DNA of 64,000 nt from Amarobacter sp964507025 (GTDB taxonomy: Bacteria; Chloroflexota; Dehalococcoidia; Tepidiformales; Tepidiformaceae): positions 336,672-400,671 of the forward strand of contig CAZDOK010000001.1 of the NCBI GenBank assembly GCA_964507025.1. The letters run 5' to 3'. Shown here in pieces: positions 15,274 through 25,332 of this stretch. The notes under the pieces were generated by a model. That model saw nothing but the letters and a program-made list of their open reading frames with translations, had not been told where the DNA came from and made no database searches. A program made the translations under genes and the position numbers. Numbering within the stretch: position 1 is the first letter of the stretch; every line of letters starts with the position of its first letter.

Positions 15274-16710
15274 TCACAACCGCGGTTCGGCTGCCTTCGC
15301 CTCGTCCCACAATGCATCCAGCCCGGCCAGGTCCAGGTCCTTCAGGTCGATGCCTCGTTTGGTGGCAAGACGCTCCACCTCGGCAAAGCGGCGCCGGAAT
15401 TTCTGGTTCGCTCCCCGCAGTGCCTGCTCGGCATCGATCCCCAGGTGGTCCGCGATATTCACGGCCACAAAGAGGATGTCGCCAAACTCGTCCTCGCGTT
15501 CCGCAGCGCCATTCGTCCGTGCGAGCTCGTCGATTTCCTCGCGCAGCTTCTCAAGCGGGCCCTCGATCGTGGGCCAGTCGAACCCGATGCGCCGGGCGCG
15601 ACCCTGGATCGACTGCGATGCCGCGAGCGCGGGCAGCGTAGCCGGCACGCCATCAAGGATCGACTGGCGGGGCTTCTCCTGCTGCTTCAGCGCCTCCCAG
15701 TTCTGATACACCTGTTCGGCAGTCGTCGCCGTGCCCTCACCGAACACATGCGGATGCCGCCGAATCAGCTTCCGCGCGATGTGCTCCACTACGTCCCCGA
15801 ACGTGAACTCGTCGAGCCGTTCCGCCACCGCCGCATGCATCAGCACCTGGAGCAGCACATCGCCGAGCTCCTCGGTAAGCGCCATCGGATCGTCCCGGTC
15901 GATGGCTTCGAGCGCCTCGTAGCTCTCCTCCAGCAGGTGCGGCCGAAGCGTGGCGTGCGTCTGCTCGCGATCCCAGGGACACCCGTCCGGCGCGTGCAGG
16001 CGCTCGATGATGTGATACAGGCCGTCGAACCGGTGGACGTCTTCCAGCGGGGCAATTGGGGGCACATAGATGGAATCGAGATACCCGTAGGCCTGGTGGT
16101 CCATCTCGGCCAGCGGTACCTCGCGCACGGCCTCCTGCGGGGTCCCGAGCGCTGAAAGCACGGTGACCCGGTGCTCGGCGCGGTAGAGGTCGAGCAGGCG
16201 CAGTTTTAGGGACGTCACGGCGTCGCGGTCGTAGACCTGGCTGATGAGCGCGGGCCTCCAGGTGTCTATCCGCGGATCCAGCCCATCGCACAACTGCACC
16301 GTGCCGAGGTCCAGCCCCAGCGCGGCTGCGGCCACATCAACGAAGCTCACCCCGGGGTACACGCGCGCGGCAAGCCCACGCTCACGGGCCATCGCCAGCA
16401 GCTTTGTCACCGACTGTTCCGCCATGAGCGGATGTCCCGGCACGGCGTAGATCACGGGCCCGCTAGCGGCGGCATCCAGGACTCGTTGTGCCGCAGCCAC
16501 GTACACCGCATCGAAGCTCTCGCCAGTGGCGTACAGGTCATCGCAGTCGCGTGCGCCGGCCATCTCGGGGAGCGCCGCGACCACTGGGTGATGGCGGGTC
16601 CTGAGGATGACCGGTATCCCCCGGGCGAGCAGCTCGCGCACTCCCGCCGTCAGGTGCGCCGGCGCGCCCGGCCCGAGCCCTGCCACGTGAATGTCGACCC
16701 GGTCGCTCAT
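15274..16710 (-). CDS. mazG: Tetrapyrrole methylase-like / MazG nucleotide pyrophosphohydrolase fusion (YabN type)
   Basis: 478 aa. The N-terminal half (about 1-210) has the SAM-dependent tetrapyrrole-methylase fold, with HVAGLGPGAPAHLT and YAVPGHPLMAEQSV. The C-terminal half has two MazG repeats: CPWDREQTHATLRPHLLEE with EELGDVLLQVLMHA, and a second with EEIDELA and EDEFGDILFVAVN. The fusion is that of B. subtilis YabN. MazG hydrolyses NTPs to NMP and pyrophosphate; what the methylase half does is unknown. The start is the ATG at 16710; an in-frame ATG 33 nt upstream is less likely. Confidence 0.9.
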   Translation of the reverse strand: MSDRVDIHVAGLGPGAPAHLTAGVRELLARGIPVILRTRHHPVVAALPEMAGARDCDDLYATGESFDAVYVAAAQRVLDAAASGPVIYAVPGHPLMAEQSVTKLLAMARERGLAARVYPGVSFVDVAAAALGLDLGTVQLCDGLDPRIDTWRPALISQVYDRDAVTSLKLRLLDLYRAEHRVTVLSALGTPQEAVREVPLAEMDHQAYGYLDSIYVPPIAPLEDVHRFDGLYHIIERLHAPDGCPWDREQTHATLRPHLLEESYEALEAIDRDDPMALTEELGDVLLQVLMHAAVAERLDEFTFGDVVEHIARKLIRRHPHVFGEGTATTAEQVYQNWEALKQQEKPRQSILDGVPATLPALAASQSIQGRARRIGFDWPTIEGPLEKLREEIDELARTNGAAEREDEFGDILFVAVNIADHLGIDAEQALRGANQKFRRRFAEVERLATKRGIDLKDLDLAGLDALWDEAKAAEPRL

Positions 16711-16785
16711 CGGCCTCTGCCTGTCGGATGACGTTGACCTCATGGGGCGAGCATAGCAACGGCCTGCCTCAGCCGCTTCGTGGGC

Positions 16786-18165
16786 TCATTCCCGCGGGAC
16801 GATGCCACGGGCACGAAGCGCCGAGATGTACGCCTCAACATAGTGGGTGGCGGACGCGCGCCATGAGTAGTCCCGGCTCATCCCGTTCGTCTGCAGCCGA
16901 GTCCACGCGGCGGGGTCGCGAAAGGCCCGCAATGCACGCTCGATTGCGCTCACCAGGCCGAACGAGCTGAACTCGTCGAACAGGAACCCTGTTCCCAGTT
17001 CGGGGTGTTCGTCTGGATCGATGATGGTGTCTCCGAGCCCGCCCGTGCGGCGTCCAATCGGCACCGCCCCGTAGCGCATGGCGATGATCTGCCCAAGGCC
17101 ACACGGCTCGTATCGTGAGGGCATCAGGAACAGGTCCACCCCCGCGTAGATCCGCTGGGCCAGCCCGGCGTCGTAGCGCGCAATGAGTCGCACATTCCCC
17201 GGGTGCTCCCCCTCCAGGCGAGCCAGCTCCTCCTTCAGCCATCGATCCCCATCGCCGAGCACCACGAGCTGAGCGCCGGCGGCGAGCAGCTCAGGCAGCG
17301 CCTGGAGGACCAGGTCCACACCCTTTTGTTCCGTCAACCGTGTCACCATGCCAAGCATCGGACCATCGGTCTCAGGGAGCTCCAGCTCGGTGCGAAGAGC
17401 CGACCGGTTGCCGGCGCGCTGTTCCAGGGTGCCCAGGTCGAAGTGGTTGCGTATGTGGGGGTCGGTGCGCGGGTTGAAGACGTCGTAGTTGACCCCGTTG
17501 AGGATCCCGATAAGGGCGTCCCCTCGCAGCTGCAGGAGCGTATCGAGCCCTTCGCCGTACTCCTGCGTCACGATTTCCCGCGCATAGGCGGGGCTTACCG
17601 TGGTCACGATGTCGCTGTAGTAAATGGCCTGGGCGAGGAAGTCGTTCAGTTCATCCGGCCCCCGGTAGCGCAGGTTGTGAATCGTGAAGACTGAAGCGAC
17701 GCCCCTCAGTTTCGGGTTCGACCACGCCAGGTTCCTCAGCGCGAAGGCCATCGGAGCGGTGTGCCAGTCGTTCAGGTGCAGGATGTCGGGTACCCACTCG
17801 TCCTGCTTCAGCATCTCGATGATGGCGCGGCAGAAGAACTGGTACCGGAGCAGGTCGTCAGGCTCCCCGTAGATCTCCCGGTCGCCGAAGTAGTGCGAGT
17901 CCGCGACCAGGTACACCGGCACGCCGCCGTTCCCCTCTGCCACAGCGACATCGACATCGCCGGGGCGCCCCGGGAGCGGTACGGTGTACGCCCGGTGGGT
18001 TTTCGATGCGGCATGCGCCGCGATCGAGTCGCGATGGCAGGGAGCCACGATCCGCACGTCGTGTCCGATCTCCATCAGCCTTCGCGGAAGTGACGCAGCG
18101 ACATCAGCGAGCCCTCCCACCTTCGAAAAGGGATCGACTTCCGCGGAGGCGAAGAGGATCCTCAT
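16786..18165 (-). CDS. glgA: Glycogen synthase (GT5)
   Basis: 459 aa, normal family length. It has the N-terminal sugar-nucleotide site KVGGLADV (residues 16-23), HLNDWHTA, and the C-terminal GT-B signature RYEPCGLGQIIAMRYG followed by RRTGGLGDT. It transfers glucose from ADP-glucose (possibly UDP-glucose) to alpha-1,4-glucan. Its ATG overlaps the stop of the GH57 gene by 4 nt, so the two are co-expressed. No glgC is in the window, although galU is 12 kb away. Confidence 0.94.
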   Translation of the reverse strand: MRILFASAEVDPFSKVGGLADVAASLPRRLMEIGHDVRIVAPCHRDSIAAHAASKTHRAYTVPLPGRPGDVDVAVAEGNGGVPVYLVADSHYFGDREIYGEPDDLLRYQFFCRAIIEMLKQDEWVPDILHLNDWHTAPMAFALRNLAWSNPKLRGVASVFTIHNLRYRGPDELNDFLAQAIYYSDIVTTVSPAYAREIVTQEYGEGLDTLLQLRGDALIGILNGVNYDVFNPRTDPHIRNHFDLGTLEQRAGNRSALRTELELPETDGPMLGMVTRLTEQKGVDLVLQALPELLAAGAQLVVLGDGDRWLKEELARLEGEHPGNVRLIARYDAGLAQRIYAGVDLFLMPSRYEPCGLGQIIAMRYGAVPIGRRTGGLGDTIIDPDEHPELGTGFLFDEFSSFGLVSAIERALRAFRDPAAWTRLQTNGMSRDYSWRASATHYVEAYISALRARGIVPRE

Positions 18166-19397
18166 CCGCCCTCGCTCCGAATCAGTTCTCGCTCAATCTC
18201 CACGCGTGCCTCGTTGGCAGCCGCGAGGCGCCACGCGGCATTTCTCTTCACCGCTTCTGATGCCGACCCCTCGTGGATCGCCTTCGAGGCATAGACAACC
18301 ACCTCATTGAGCAACATGAATCCCCTGTGGACCATCGACACGTCCCACATTGGCCGCCGGCTGGCCCACCAGAACTGGCAGGAGTGGAGCGCTGGCTGCA
18401 GCTTCTCCTGCGCGATCGACGAGAACTTCCGTGCTGGCGCCGTCGTTGCGTACCTCCTGGCGACCGATACCAGGTCCAGGCAGTGGTCCACGTACTCCCA
18501 CTGGAGCGCGTGCAGCCGGTTCCCCGGCGACTTCCAGAGCGGGTAGGGGTTATGGGCTGCAATATCGTCGCGGGTCGTGCTCCAGCTCGAAGGGAAAGGC
18601 TCGATCGTTGGTCCGGCTGGAAACAGGGCGAGGAGCTCGCTTGGCAGCGCCATCCGCACCTTGCTCCCCCCGTGTGCCTTGTGGTGGGCCAGGAGCGTGA
18701 ACGCCGCTCCAAGGAACTCTTTTTCCCAATCGCGTATGTGATGGCCATAGGTCTCGGCGTCCATCGCCGTCAGCACGTACGCTTCTTCCGAACCGCCCAC
18801 CTTTGCCAGGTCGTCGACAAATCGCTCCGGGTCGGTCTCGCGAAACGACACCCGATTGCTGCGCACGTCGTCGCGGAACAGCACGGCGATGGCGCTTGAG
18901 TTCGATGGCATCCGGTAGACGACGTTGATTGGCCACTCTTCCGGGCACGCCACACCGCTCAGGATGATCCATTCGTGTCCCGCCGCATGGATAGCGGGCG
19001 TGATCTCCGCGCTGTAGCACATCTCCGGGGGGAAGAAGCCCCGCGGCTTCCACGCGCCCCCGAAGGCCCGGCCGTTGGTGCGGGCATTCTCCGCGATCGA
19101 TTTCTCGCGCTCCGCGGGAGGGATCAGGGGCAGGATGGGGTGAAACTTCGCACTCCCAACGAACTCCACCTGACCCTTTTCCGCAAGCTCCTTCAGCCCG
19201 AGCACCACATCGCCGAGTCCGTGTTCCAGCAGCAGCTCGGTGAGCACGCCCTGGATATTCACGGCAAGCCGGGCATTTGGATGCTGGCGGATCACGTCGA
19301 TGAGCGGCCGGTACGACTCCTCTGCCACCTTGTGCAAGATCTCGTGTGTCTGGGTCGGTGGCTGATAGAAGTGCAGGAGTTGCGCCCAGTAGGTCAC
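18162..19397 (-). CDS. Glycoside hydrolase family 57 protein
   Basis: 411 aa. The start WAQLLHFYQPPTQTHEIL is the GH57 opening motif. The nucleophile Glu is in FFPPEMCYS (about residue 124) and the acid/base Asp in TAMDAETYGHH (about residue 215). GH57 contains amylopullulanases, 4-alpha-glucanotransferases and branching enzymes. Length and context with glgA and glgP suggest glucan remodelling, but the specificity is open. GGAGG lies upstream of the start, and the gene is coupled to glgA by an ATGA overlap. Confidence 0.87.
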   Translation of the reverse strand: MTYWAQLLHFYQPPTQTHEILHKVAEESYRPLIDVIRQHPNARLAVNIQGVLTELLLEHGLGDVVLGLKELAEKGQVEFVGSAKFHPILPLIPPAEREKSIAENARTNGRAFGGAWKPRGFFPPEMCYSAEITPAIHAAGHEWIILSGVACPEEWPINVVYRMPSNSSAIAVLFRDDVRSNRVSFRETDPERFVDDLAKVGGSEEAYVLTAMDAETYGHHIRDWEKEFLGAAFTLLAHHKAHGGSKVRMALPSELLALFPAGPTIEPFPSSWSTTRDDIAAHNPYPLWKSPGNRLHALQWEYVDHCLDLVSVARRYATTAPARKFSSIAQEKLQPALHSCQFWWASRRPMWDVSMVHRGFMLLNEVVVYASKAIHEGSASEAVKRNAAWRLAAANEARVEIERELIRSEGG

Positions 19398-19456
19398 GCC
19401 CGATCAGCCTCCTTCGTTCCAGGCTTACGCATGGAGTCTACAAACCATCCTAGCGG

Positions 19457-22009
19457 CTATGCCCACAATGCAAGCCCGCTCGCGAACGGGTCATGCAATC
19501 CGGAATGATGTGGCAGCACGCGCACCGCATATCCGACCCGCCCCCCGGCCCCCGAGGCGAACTCACCCTCGAATACACAGACGCCGTCGTCCCGCCGCTC
19601 GCGCAGCGCCAGTGGCGCGGTGCTGTCGATGGATAGGTCGCCCGCCGGAGTTGCTGGTCCAAACACGACATCAACCCGCAGATCGCCCGGGGAGAGCGTC
19701 CCCGGGTGTACCTGGACCGTGACCCTCACCGGTCTTCCCGCGGGCCGTGTCTCGCCACCATCGTCATCGATGTCGCACACCTTCACCTCGCTCCAGGCTT
19801 CGCGCACCCGGGCCAGCCAGGCTGCCTGCTCGCGTGCTATCGCCAGGCCAGATTCCCGCAGCCGTCCCCAGCTGGTGGCTGCGTGGGTGTAAGCAGTGTC
19901 CGCGTACTCGGCAACCATCCGGCTGGTGTTGTACACCGGAGCAAAGGCGGCTATCGATGCCTTCATCCGCTGCACCCACGCCCGTGGCAGCCCGTCGGCA
20001 TCGCGGTCGTAGAACGCTGGCACCACGTCGTTTTCCAACAGATCGTACAACGAGTTAGCATCGAAGGCGTCCTGCGCCTCCGGGTCGTCGTCCAACCGGT
20101 CCCGGCCAACCGCCCAGCCCAGCCCCGGCTGAAAGGCCTCCCACCACCACCCGTCCTTTACGCTCATGTGCAATACGCCGTTGGCCACAGCCTTCATCCC
20201 GCTTGTCCCGCTTGCCTCGAGTGGCCGCAGGGGCGTGTTCAACCACACGTCGGCGCCCTGCACCAGCGAGCGCGCCAGGTCCATGTCGTACCGTTCCAGC
20301 AGAACAACGCGATCGCGGAACTCGGGACGCCGGCTGAACTGGAGCACGTCACGGATCAGTGCCTTGGCCGGCTCATCGCGTGGGTGCGCCTTCCCCGAGA
20401 ACACGACCTGTACCGGTCGCTCCGGGTTGTTCAGGATCGCGGCCAGACGGTCGAGGTCGCGGAAGAGCAGGGTAGCGCGCTTGTACCCGGCGAACCGCCG
20501 TGCGAACCCGATGGTGAGCGTGCGGCCATCGAGCGGTTGCCCGGCGGGTTCACCGCCCGGGGCCTGGCCGCGCCGCACGAGGTCCTCTGCATGCTGCCCA
20601 CGCGCCCGCAACACCAGCCGCTCGCGCTGCCGCTCGTGGACCCTCCACAGCTCTTCATCGGGGATCTCCAGGACGCGGTTCCAATCCGCGTTCACCGGGT
20701 CGTCGCGCCAGCCCGGTCCAACGTAGCGGTCGAACAGGTCCCCAACCTCGTGCGCCACCCACGTCGGCAGGTGGACCCCATTGGTGACCGAGTCGATCGG
20801 GACCTGGCTCAAAGGCAGGGTGGGCCATGCCGCTTCCCACAGCCGCCGCGAGACGGTCTGGTGCAGCTTCGAGACGCCGTTCCGGTAGCCGCTCAGCCGG
20901 AGGCCGAGCAGCGCCATCGAAAAGGGCTCCGTATCGTCGGCCGGGTTGGTCCGGCCCAGGCCAAGGAATCCGTGGTCGTTGAGCCCCATGCTGGCGTAGT
21001 AGTGCCCCAGGTAGTGCCGGAGCAGGTCTGGCGCGAACAGGTCGATTCCCGCGGCGACGGCGGTGTGCGTGGTAAACACCGTCGCCGAGGTCACGGGAAT
21101 ACGTGCCTCCTCGAAGCTTGCTCCGTACTCCTCCATCATCATCCGGATGCGCTCGGCGCCGAGCAGCGCCGAATGACCTTCATTCATGTGGCAGACGGCC
21201 GGGTGCAGGTCGAGCGCATGCAACGCCCTTACGCCCCCGATGCCCAGCACCATCTCCTGCTGAATCCTGGTCTCCGAGTCACCGCCGTAGAGCCTGGCTG
21301 TGAGCTGCCGGTCCTGGGGGCTGTTCGGCTCGATGTTGGTGTCGAGTAGATACAGTGGCGTCTTCCCCACGTCGATGCGCCAAACACAGGCGTGCACTTC
21401 GCGCCCATCGAACGGCACCCGCACTCGCAGCAGCTCGCCCGACGTTTGGCGAACCCTGCGCAACGGCTGCCCCGCAAGCTCGATGTCCGAGTACTCCTCG
21501 TGCTGCCAGCCATCGGGCGCAAGCTGCTGCTGGAAGTACCCCTGGTGGTAGAGCAGCCCCACGCCCACCAGCGGCAGCCCCAGGTCGCTGGCGGACTTCA
21601 GGTGGTCGCCGGCCAGCACTCCGAGCCCGCCCGAGTAGTTCGGCAGGCTCTCCGAGAGCGCGAACTCCATCGAGAAGTACGCGATGACGTTCCGCTCGGT
21701 CGTCCCCGGTACTTCGACCAGCGGCTTCCTCGACATGTAGGCTTCGAACGCTTCGACCACTCGTTCCAGGTGGCGTCGGAATCCATCGTCCTGGACAAGT
21801 CTCTGCCACTGCTCGGGACGCACACGCTGGAGCAGCCGCACCGGGTTGTGGCCTGAATCCTGCCAGGCATCGCGATCGATCCGTTCGAAGAGGGCGGCGG
21901 CGTCTGTGTTCCATGTCCAGAACAGGTTCTGGGAAAGGCGCCGGACCGATTCGAGTTCGGGTGGTATGGCTGGCTCTACGAGGAGCGTTCGTGTGGCGCG
22001 AAGTCGCAT
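19457..22009 (-). CDS. glgP: Alpha-glucan (glycogen) phosphorylase, short GT35 type
   Basis: 850 aa. It matches the AgP-type phosphorylases: FSMEFALSESLPNYSGGLGVLAGD near residue 112 (split here only by position), HMNEGHSALL, RFAGYKRATLL, and the pyridoxal-phosphate lysine in ASGTSGMKAVANG. The last 100 residues form an extra beta-rich domain with a VTVQVHPGTLSPGDL stretch. It releases glucose-1-phosphate from glucan, opposing glgA. It lies upstream of the GH57-glgA pair in the same orientation, with a TACAAT box 6 nt before the ATG. Confidence 0.93.
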   Translation of the reverse strand: MRLRATRTLLVEPAIPPELESVRRLSQNLFWTWNTDAAALFERIDRDAWQDSGHNPVRLLQRVRPEQWQRLVQDDGFRRHLERVVEAFEAYMSRKPLVEVPGTTERNVIAYFSMEFALSESLPNYSGGLGVLAGDHLKSASDLGLPLVGVGLLYHQGYFQQQLAPDGWQHEEYSDIELAGQPLRRVRQTSGELLRVRVPFDGREVHACVWRIDVGKTPLYLLDTNIEPNSPQDRQLTARLYGGDSETRIQQEMVLGIGGVRALHALDLHPAVCHMNEGHSALLGAERIRMMMEEYGASFEEARIPVTSATVFTTHTAVAAGIDLFAPDLLRHYLGHYYASMGLNDHGFLGLGRTNPADDTEPFSMALLGLRLSGYRNGVSKLHQTVSRRLWEAAWPTLPLSQVPIDSVTNGVHLPTWVAHEVGDLFDRYVGPGWRDDPVNADWNRVLEIPDEELWRVHERQRERLVLRARGQHAEDLVRRGQAPGGEPAGQPLDGRTLTIGFARRFAGYKRATLLFRDLDRLAAILNNPERPVQVVFSGKAHPRDEPAKALIRDVLQFSRRPEFRDRVVLLERYDMDLARSLVQGADVWLNTPLRPLEASGTSGMKAVANGVLHMSVKDGWWWEAFQPGLGWAVGRDRLDDDPEAQDAFDANSLYDLLENDVVPAFYDRDADGLPRAWVQRMKASIAAFAPVYNTSRMVAEYADTAYTHAATSWGRLRESGLAIAREQAAWLARVREAWSEVKVCDIDDDGGETRPAGRPVRVTVQVHPGTLSPGDLRVDVVFGPATPAGDLSIDSTAPLALRERRDDGVCVFEGEFASGAGGRVGYAVRVLPHHSGLHDPFASGLALWA

Positions 22010-22015
22010 CCGGCC

Positions 22016-22021
22016 ATTGTA
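22016..22021 (-). promoter_or_regulatory. Putative -10 box of leaderless glgP transcript
   Basis: TACAAT, 6 nt before the glgP ATG, with no Shine-Dalgarno. Confidence 0.5.
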
Positions 22022-22126
22022 CCCCGGCCATGCTTCCGGCTCGTAAACGGCGTGCGTTGTTCCGTTTCATTCAGGATGCGATCATCGACTTCCGGCTGAT
22101 CCCGGTCGGCAAGGGTCCTCCGTCCT

Positions 22127-22870
22127 ATGCAGTTCCGCGCAGTCCTGTTCGATGTTGGCGATACCCTCTGGCATGCTGCCACCGCGCCCGAGCCAGCCGA
22201 GTTTCGCCGCATGGCGGCCGCCCGCGCCGCTGCTTTCCTCAGCGAACGCGGCATTCGCTGTCCTGACCCCGACCAGCTGGCCCGGGCAACGTGGGACGCG
22301 ATGGAAGACGCGATGCGCGCTGCCCGGGCAACCGACCGCGTTGAACCCGACTATCCCTCGGTGGCCCGGGCAGCTGCGGCCGGTTGCGGAGTTCTGCTCA
22401 CCACCGAACAGGCCGGTGCGCTCATGGAAGCGATCTACGTTTCCGGCGCTGAGGGTGGAAAGGCGGCGTACCCAGATGCGAGGCCCACGCTCATCGAACT
22501 GCGCAGGCGCGGCTTTCGGCTCGGGATCGTGACGAACCGGGCGTTTGGTGGCGAGCGCTTCCGCGATGACCTTCGCGAACTCGGCCTCGACGTGGGGTGG
22601 GATGCTATCGCCGTTTCGGTCGAGGTGGGCTATCTCAAGCCCCACCCTGCCCTCTTCGAGCATGCCCTGAACTCCCTTGCGATCCCTCCGGGCCAGGCGC
22701 TGATGGTCGGCAACTCGCTCATCGAGGACGTTGCCGGGGCGCAGGCGCTCGGTATCACTGCAGCATGGAAGCGCTCCCGCCCCGATGCCGAGGGCGTCAC
22801 CCCCGAGCTGACCTTCGACCAGGTCTCCGAGTTGCTCGGCTGGCCCCCGCTGAAGGAGGCTGCACACTGA
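22127..22870 (+). CDS. HAD superfamily hydrolase, subfamily IA
   Basis: 247 aa. Motif I is VLFDVGDTLW, motif II LGIVTNRA, motif III Lys in VGYLKPHPALFEH and motif IV in LMVGNSLIEDVAG. The helical cap lies at about residues 15-110. Its TGA overlaps the argH ATG by 1 nt (TGATG), so both are made from one mRNA. Phosphatase-like; substrate unknown. It resembles the HAD protein at 13.4 kb in layout but is not closely similar. Confidence 0.86.
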   Translation: MQFRAVLFDVGDTLWHAATAPEPAEFRRMAAARAAAFLSERGIRCPDPDQLARATWDAMEDAMRAARATDRVEPDYPSVARAAAAGCGVLLTTEQAGALMEAIYVSGAEGGKAAYPDARPTLIELRRRGFRLGIVTNRAFGGERFRDDLRELGLDVGWDAIAVSVEVGYLKPHPALFEHALNSLAIPPGQALMVGNSLIEDVAGAQALGITAAWKRSRPDAEGVTPELTFDQVSELLGWPPLKEAAH

Positions 22871-24240
22871 TGGCCGAGAAGCGTACGTGGGGTGGGCGTT
22901 TCGAAGGCGAGATGGATGCCCTCACCCAGGCCTACACTGCCGGCGCCGACCAGGATCTCTGGGAACACGACATCGCCGGGTCGATCGCCCATGCCCGCAT
23001 GCTCGGGAAGCAGGGGATCATCCAGCGTGCGGATGCTGAGGCGATCATCGCTGGCCTTGGGCTCGTCCTCGAGGACTTCCGCGCCGGAGTAGTCGCCTGG
23101 AAGCCCGAGCTTGAAGACATCCACACGCACATCGAGGTGCTCCTCCGCGACAAGATCGGCGAGCCAGCGGGCCGTCTCCATACCGCCCGCTCCCGGAACG
23201 ACCAGGTCGCCCTCCTGAACCGGATGCTGGTGCGCGACCTCTGCGGCCGTGCAGTCGAAGCCACGGGGTCCCTCATTGCGATTCTCTGCGAGTTGGCCAA
23301 AAGGCACGCGGCCGACCCGATGCCCGGGTACACGCACGTCCAGCGTGCCCAGCCGGTGACACTTGGCCACCACCTCCTCGCCTATGGCGAGATGTTGCTG
23401 CGCGATCGTGAGCGCTTCGTCGATTGCCGAAAGCGCACCAACGTACTGCCACTCGGCTCCGGGGCGCTCGCCGGCTCTCCGTACCCGCTCGACCGCGAGA
23501 TGGTCGCCGCCGAACTCGGCTTCGACGCGATCAGCCGCAACAGCATGGACGCCACCGCCGACCGTGACTTCGTCGCCGAGTTCTGCGCCGCCGCTGCCAT
23601 CACCCAGGCACATCTGTCGCGTTTCTCCGAGGAGATCGTCCTCTGGTCGACGGCGGAATTCGGGTTCGTGCGTTTGCCCGATGCCTTTGCGACCGGGTCG
23701 AGCATCATGCCCCAGAAGAAGAACGCCGATGTCGCCGAGCTCGCTCGCGGTCGCGCCGGGCGGGTCTTCGGCGAGCTGGTGGGGATCCTCACCACGATGA
23801 AGGGCCTCCCGATGGCCTACAACCGCGACCTCCAGGAAGACAAGACCTACATCCTTGCCGTCGCGGATGTCGTCCTCCCCACGCTGCGCATCTTCGCTGC
23901 CATGGTGCCTGCCCTGGAGTTTGACCTCGCTCGCATGCGTGAGACGGCCGGGCTGAGTTACTCGCTTGCCACCGACATCGCGGACTACCTGGTGAAAAAG
24001 GGCATGCCCTTCCGCGAGGCCCACAGGGTCGTAGGCGGGCTGGTACGCGAAGCCGAACGGCGTCACTGTGAGCTCAACGAGCTCCCCTTCGAGGTCTACG
24101 CGGCCGCCAGCGCCCTCTTCGAGACCGACGTACTCGAGATCACCGTCGATTCGGCCCTCGCCGCGCGCGATATCCCGGGCGGTACAGCGCCGCGACAGGT
24201 GCGGCTCGCCGCCTCGCAGTTGCGCGCGGCGCTGGCGTAG
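22870..24240 (+). CDS. argH: Argininosuccinate lyase
   Basis: 456 aa, standard length. It starts KRTWGGRFEGEMDALTQAY, has HTARSRNDQVALLNRM, the His of PGYTHVQRAQP, and the superfamily signature GSSIMPQKKNAD at about residue 277. It cleaves argininosuccinate to arginine and fumarate, the last step of arginine synthesis. The ATG overlaps the HAD stop and has AAGGAGG 9 nt upstream. It ends 4 nt before the convergent mdh. Confidence 0.97.
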   Translation: MAEKRTWGGRFEGEMDALTQAYTAGADQDLWEHDIAGSIAHARMLGKQGIIQRADAEAIIAGLGLVLEDFRAGVVAWKPELEDIHTHIEVLLRDKIGEPAGRLHTARSRNDQVALLNRMLVRDLCGRAVEATGSLIAILCELAKRHAADPMPGYTHVQRAQPVTLGHHLLAYGEMLLRDRERFVDCRKRTNVLPLGSGALAGSPYPLDREMVAAELGFDAISRNSMDATADRDFVAEFCAAAAITQAHLSRFSEEIVLWSTAEFGFVRLPDAFATGSSIMPQKKNADVAELARGRAGRVFGELVGILTTMKGLPMAYNRDLQEDKTYILAVADVVLPTLRIFAAMVPALEFDLARMRETAGLSYSLATDIADYLVKKGMPFREAHRVVGGLVREAERRHCELNELPFEVYAAASALFETDVLEITVDSALAARDIPGGTAPRQVRLAASQLRAALA

Positions 24241-24244
24241 AGCC

Positions 24245-25183
24245 CTAATTCAACAGCTTCAGCAGATCCTTCGTCGCCTCTGCCGCAGCCACCACCCGGC
24301 TCCGCTCGTCATCCGTCAGCGGCAGCTCGAACGTCCGCTGGATTCCGCCTTCGCCGAGCTGGCACACCGTCCCGCTGAACACGTCGCGAATGCCGTATTC
24401 CCCCTGGTGGTAAACGGAGCAGGGGATGAGTCGCCGCTGGTCCAGGATGATCGCCTCCACCATGGCGATGGTCGCCGCCGAGGGCGCGAAGTAGGCCGAC
24501 CCGGTCTTGTACAGCTCACCGATTTCCGCACCGCCGCGCATCGCCCGCGCTACCAGCGCCTGTACCTGGTCGGCTGGCAACAGGTCGGTCAGCGGCACGC
24601 CACCGACTCGGGTCTGCGAGACCACCGGTACCATTGTCGTGTCGGTATGGCCGCCGATTACGTAGCCGTGGACGTCGCGCACCGAGACGCCCAGCGCATC
24701 GGCCACGAAATAGCGGTAGCGCGCACTGTCGAGCGCGCCCCCCTGCCCGACCACCCGCTCGCGCGGGAAGCCACTCGCCTTCATCGCCACCTGGCACATC
24801 GCGTCCATGGGGTTGGAAAAAATGACCAGCACCGCATTCGGCGAGGCCTTGGCAGCGGCCGCCACCTTCGCCTTCACGATGTCGGCGTTGCCGTTCAGGA
24901 GCTCCTCCCGGGTCATGCCGGGCTTGCGGGGGGCGCCCGCTGTCACGATCACGACGTCGGAATTGGCGGTCTCGTCCCAGCCATCCGTGGCCGAAATCCG
25001 CATCGAGTAACCTTCCCACGAGGACGCCTGCGACTCGTCCAGCGCCTTGCCGAAGTGCATGGTCCCGGCGAACTGCGGGTCGTCCTGCAGCACCACATCG
25101 CAGATGTCGCGTTCGATGAGCCGCTGCGCCATCGCGCCGCCGGTCATTCCGGCGCCGACGATCGTGACCTTCTTCCGAGGCAT
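24245..25183 (-). CDS. mdh: Malate dehydrogenase (LDH-like type)
   Basis: 312 aa. NAD-binding motif VTIVGAGMTGGAMAQ at residues 6-20. TAGAPRKPGMTREELL carries the Arg that favours malate over lactate. The catalytic His lies in VIGGHTDTTMVP. It oxidises malate to oxaloacetate in the TCA cycle and complements the sdh genes at 43-46 kb. The Shine-Dalgarno is upstream of the ATG. Confidence 0.95.
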   Translation of the reverse strand: MPRKKVTIVGAGMTGGAMAQRLIERDICDVVLQDDPQFAGTMHFGKALDESQASSWEGYSMRISATDGWDETANSDVVIVTAGAPRKPGMTREELLNGNADIVKAKVAAAAKASPNAVLVIFSNPMDAMCQVAMKASGFPRERVVGQGGALDSARYRYFVADALGVSVRDVHGYVIGGHTDTTMVPVVSQTRVGGVPLTDLLPADQVQALVARAMRGGAEIGELYKTGSAYFAPSAATIAMVEAIILDQRRLIPCSVYHQGEYGIRDVFSGTVCQLGEGGIQRTFELPLTDDERSRVVAAAEATKDLLKLLN

Positions 25184-25332
25184 GGGAAGCTCCTGGTGGG
25201 AGAAATGTGCGCACGGAGAGTAGCACGCCGGGACTCAACTGGCCGAAGGATGTGCGATGACCTCGCATCGACTCCGTCTATCGCTCGGCCGCTCGAACAG
25301 CCGTCCGCTGCCCGCCTAACCGCCGAGCGCCC

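Noticed and set aside
19706..21349. 547-codon plus-strand open frame
   Set aside because: Antisense to glgP, whose motifs are complete on the other strand.
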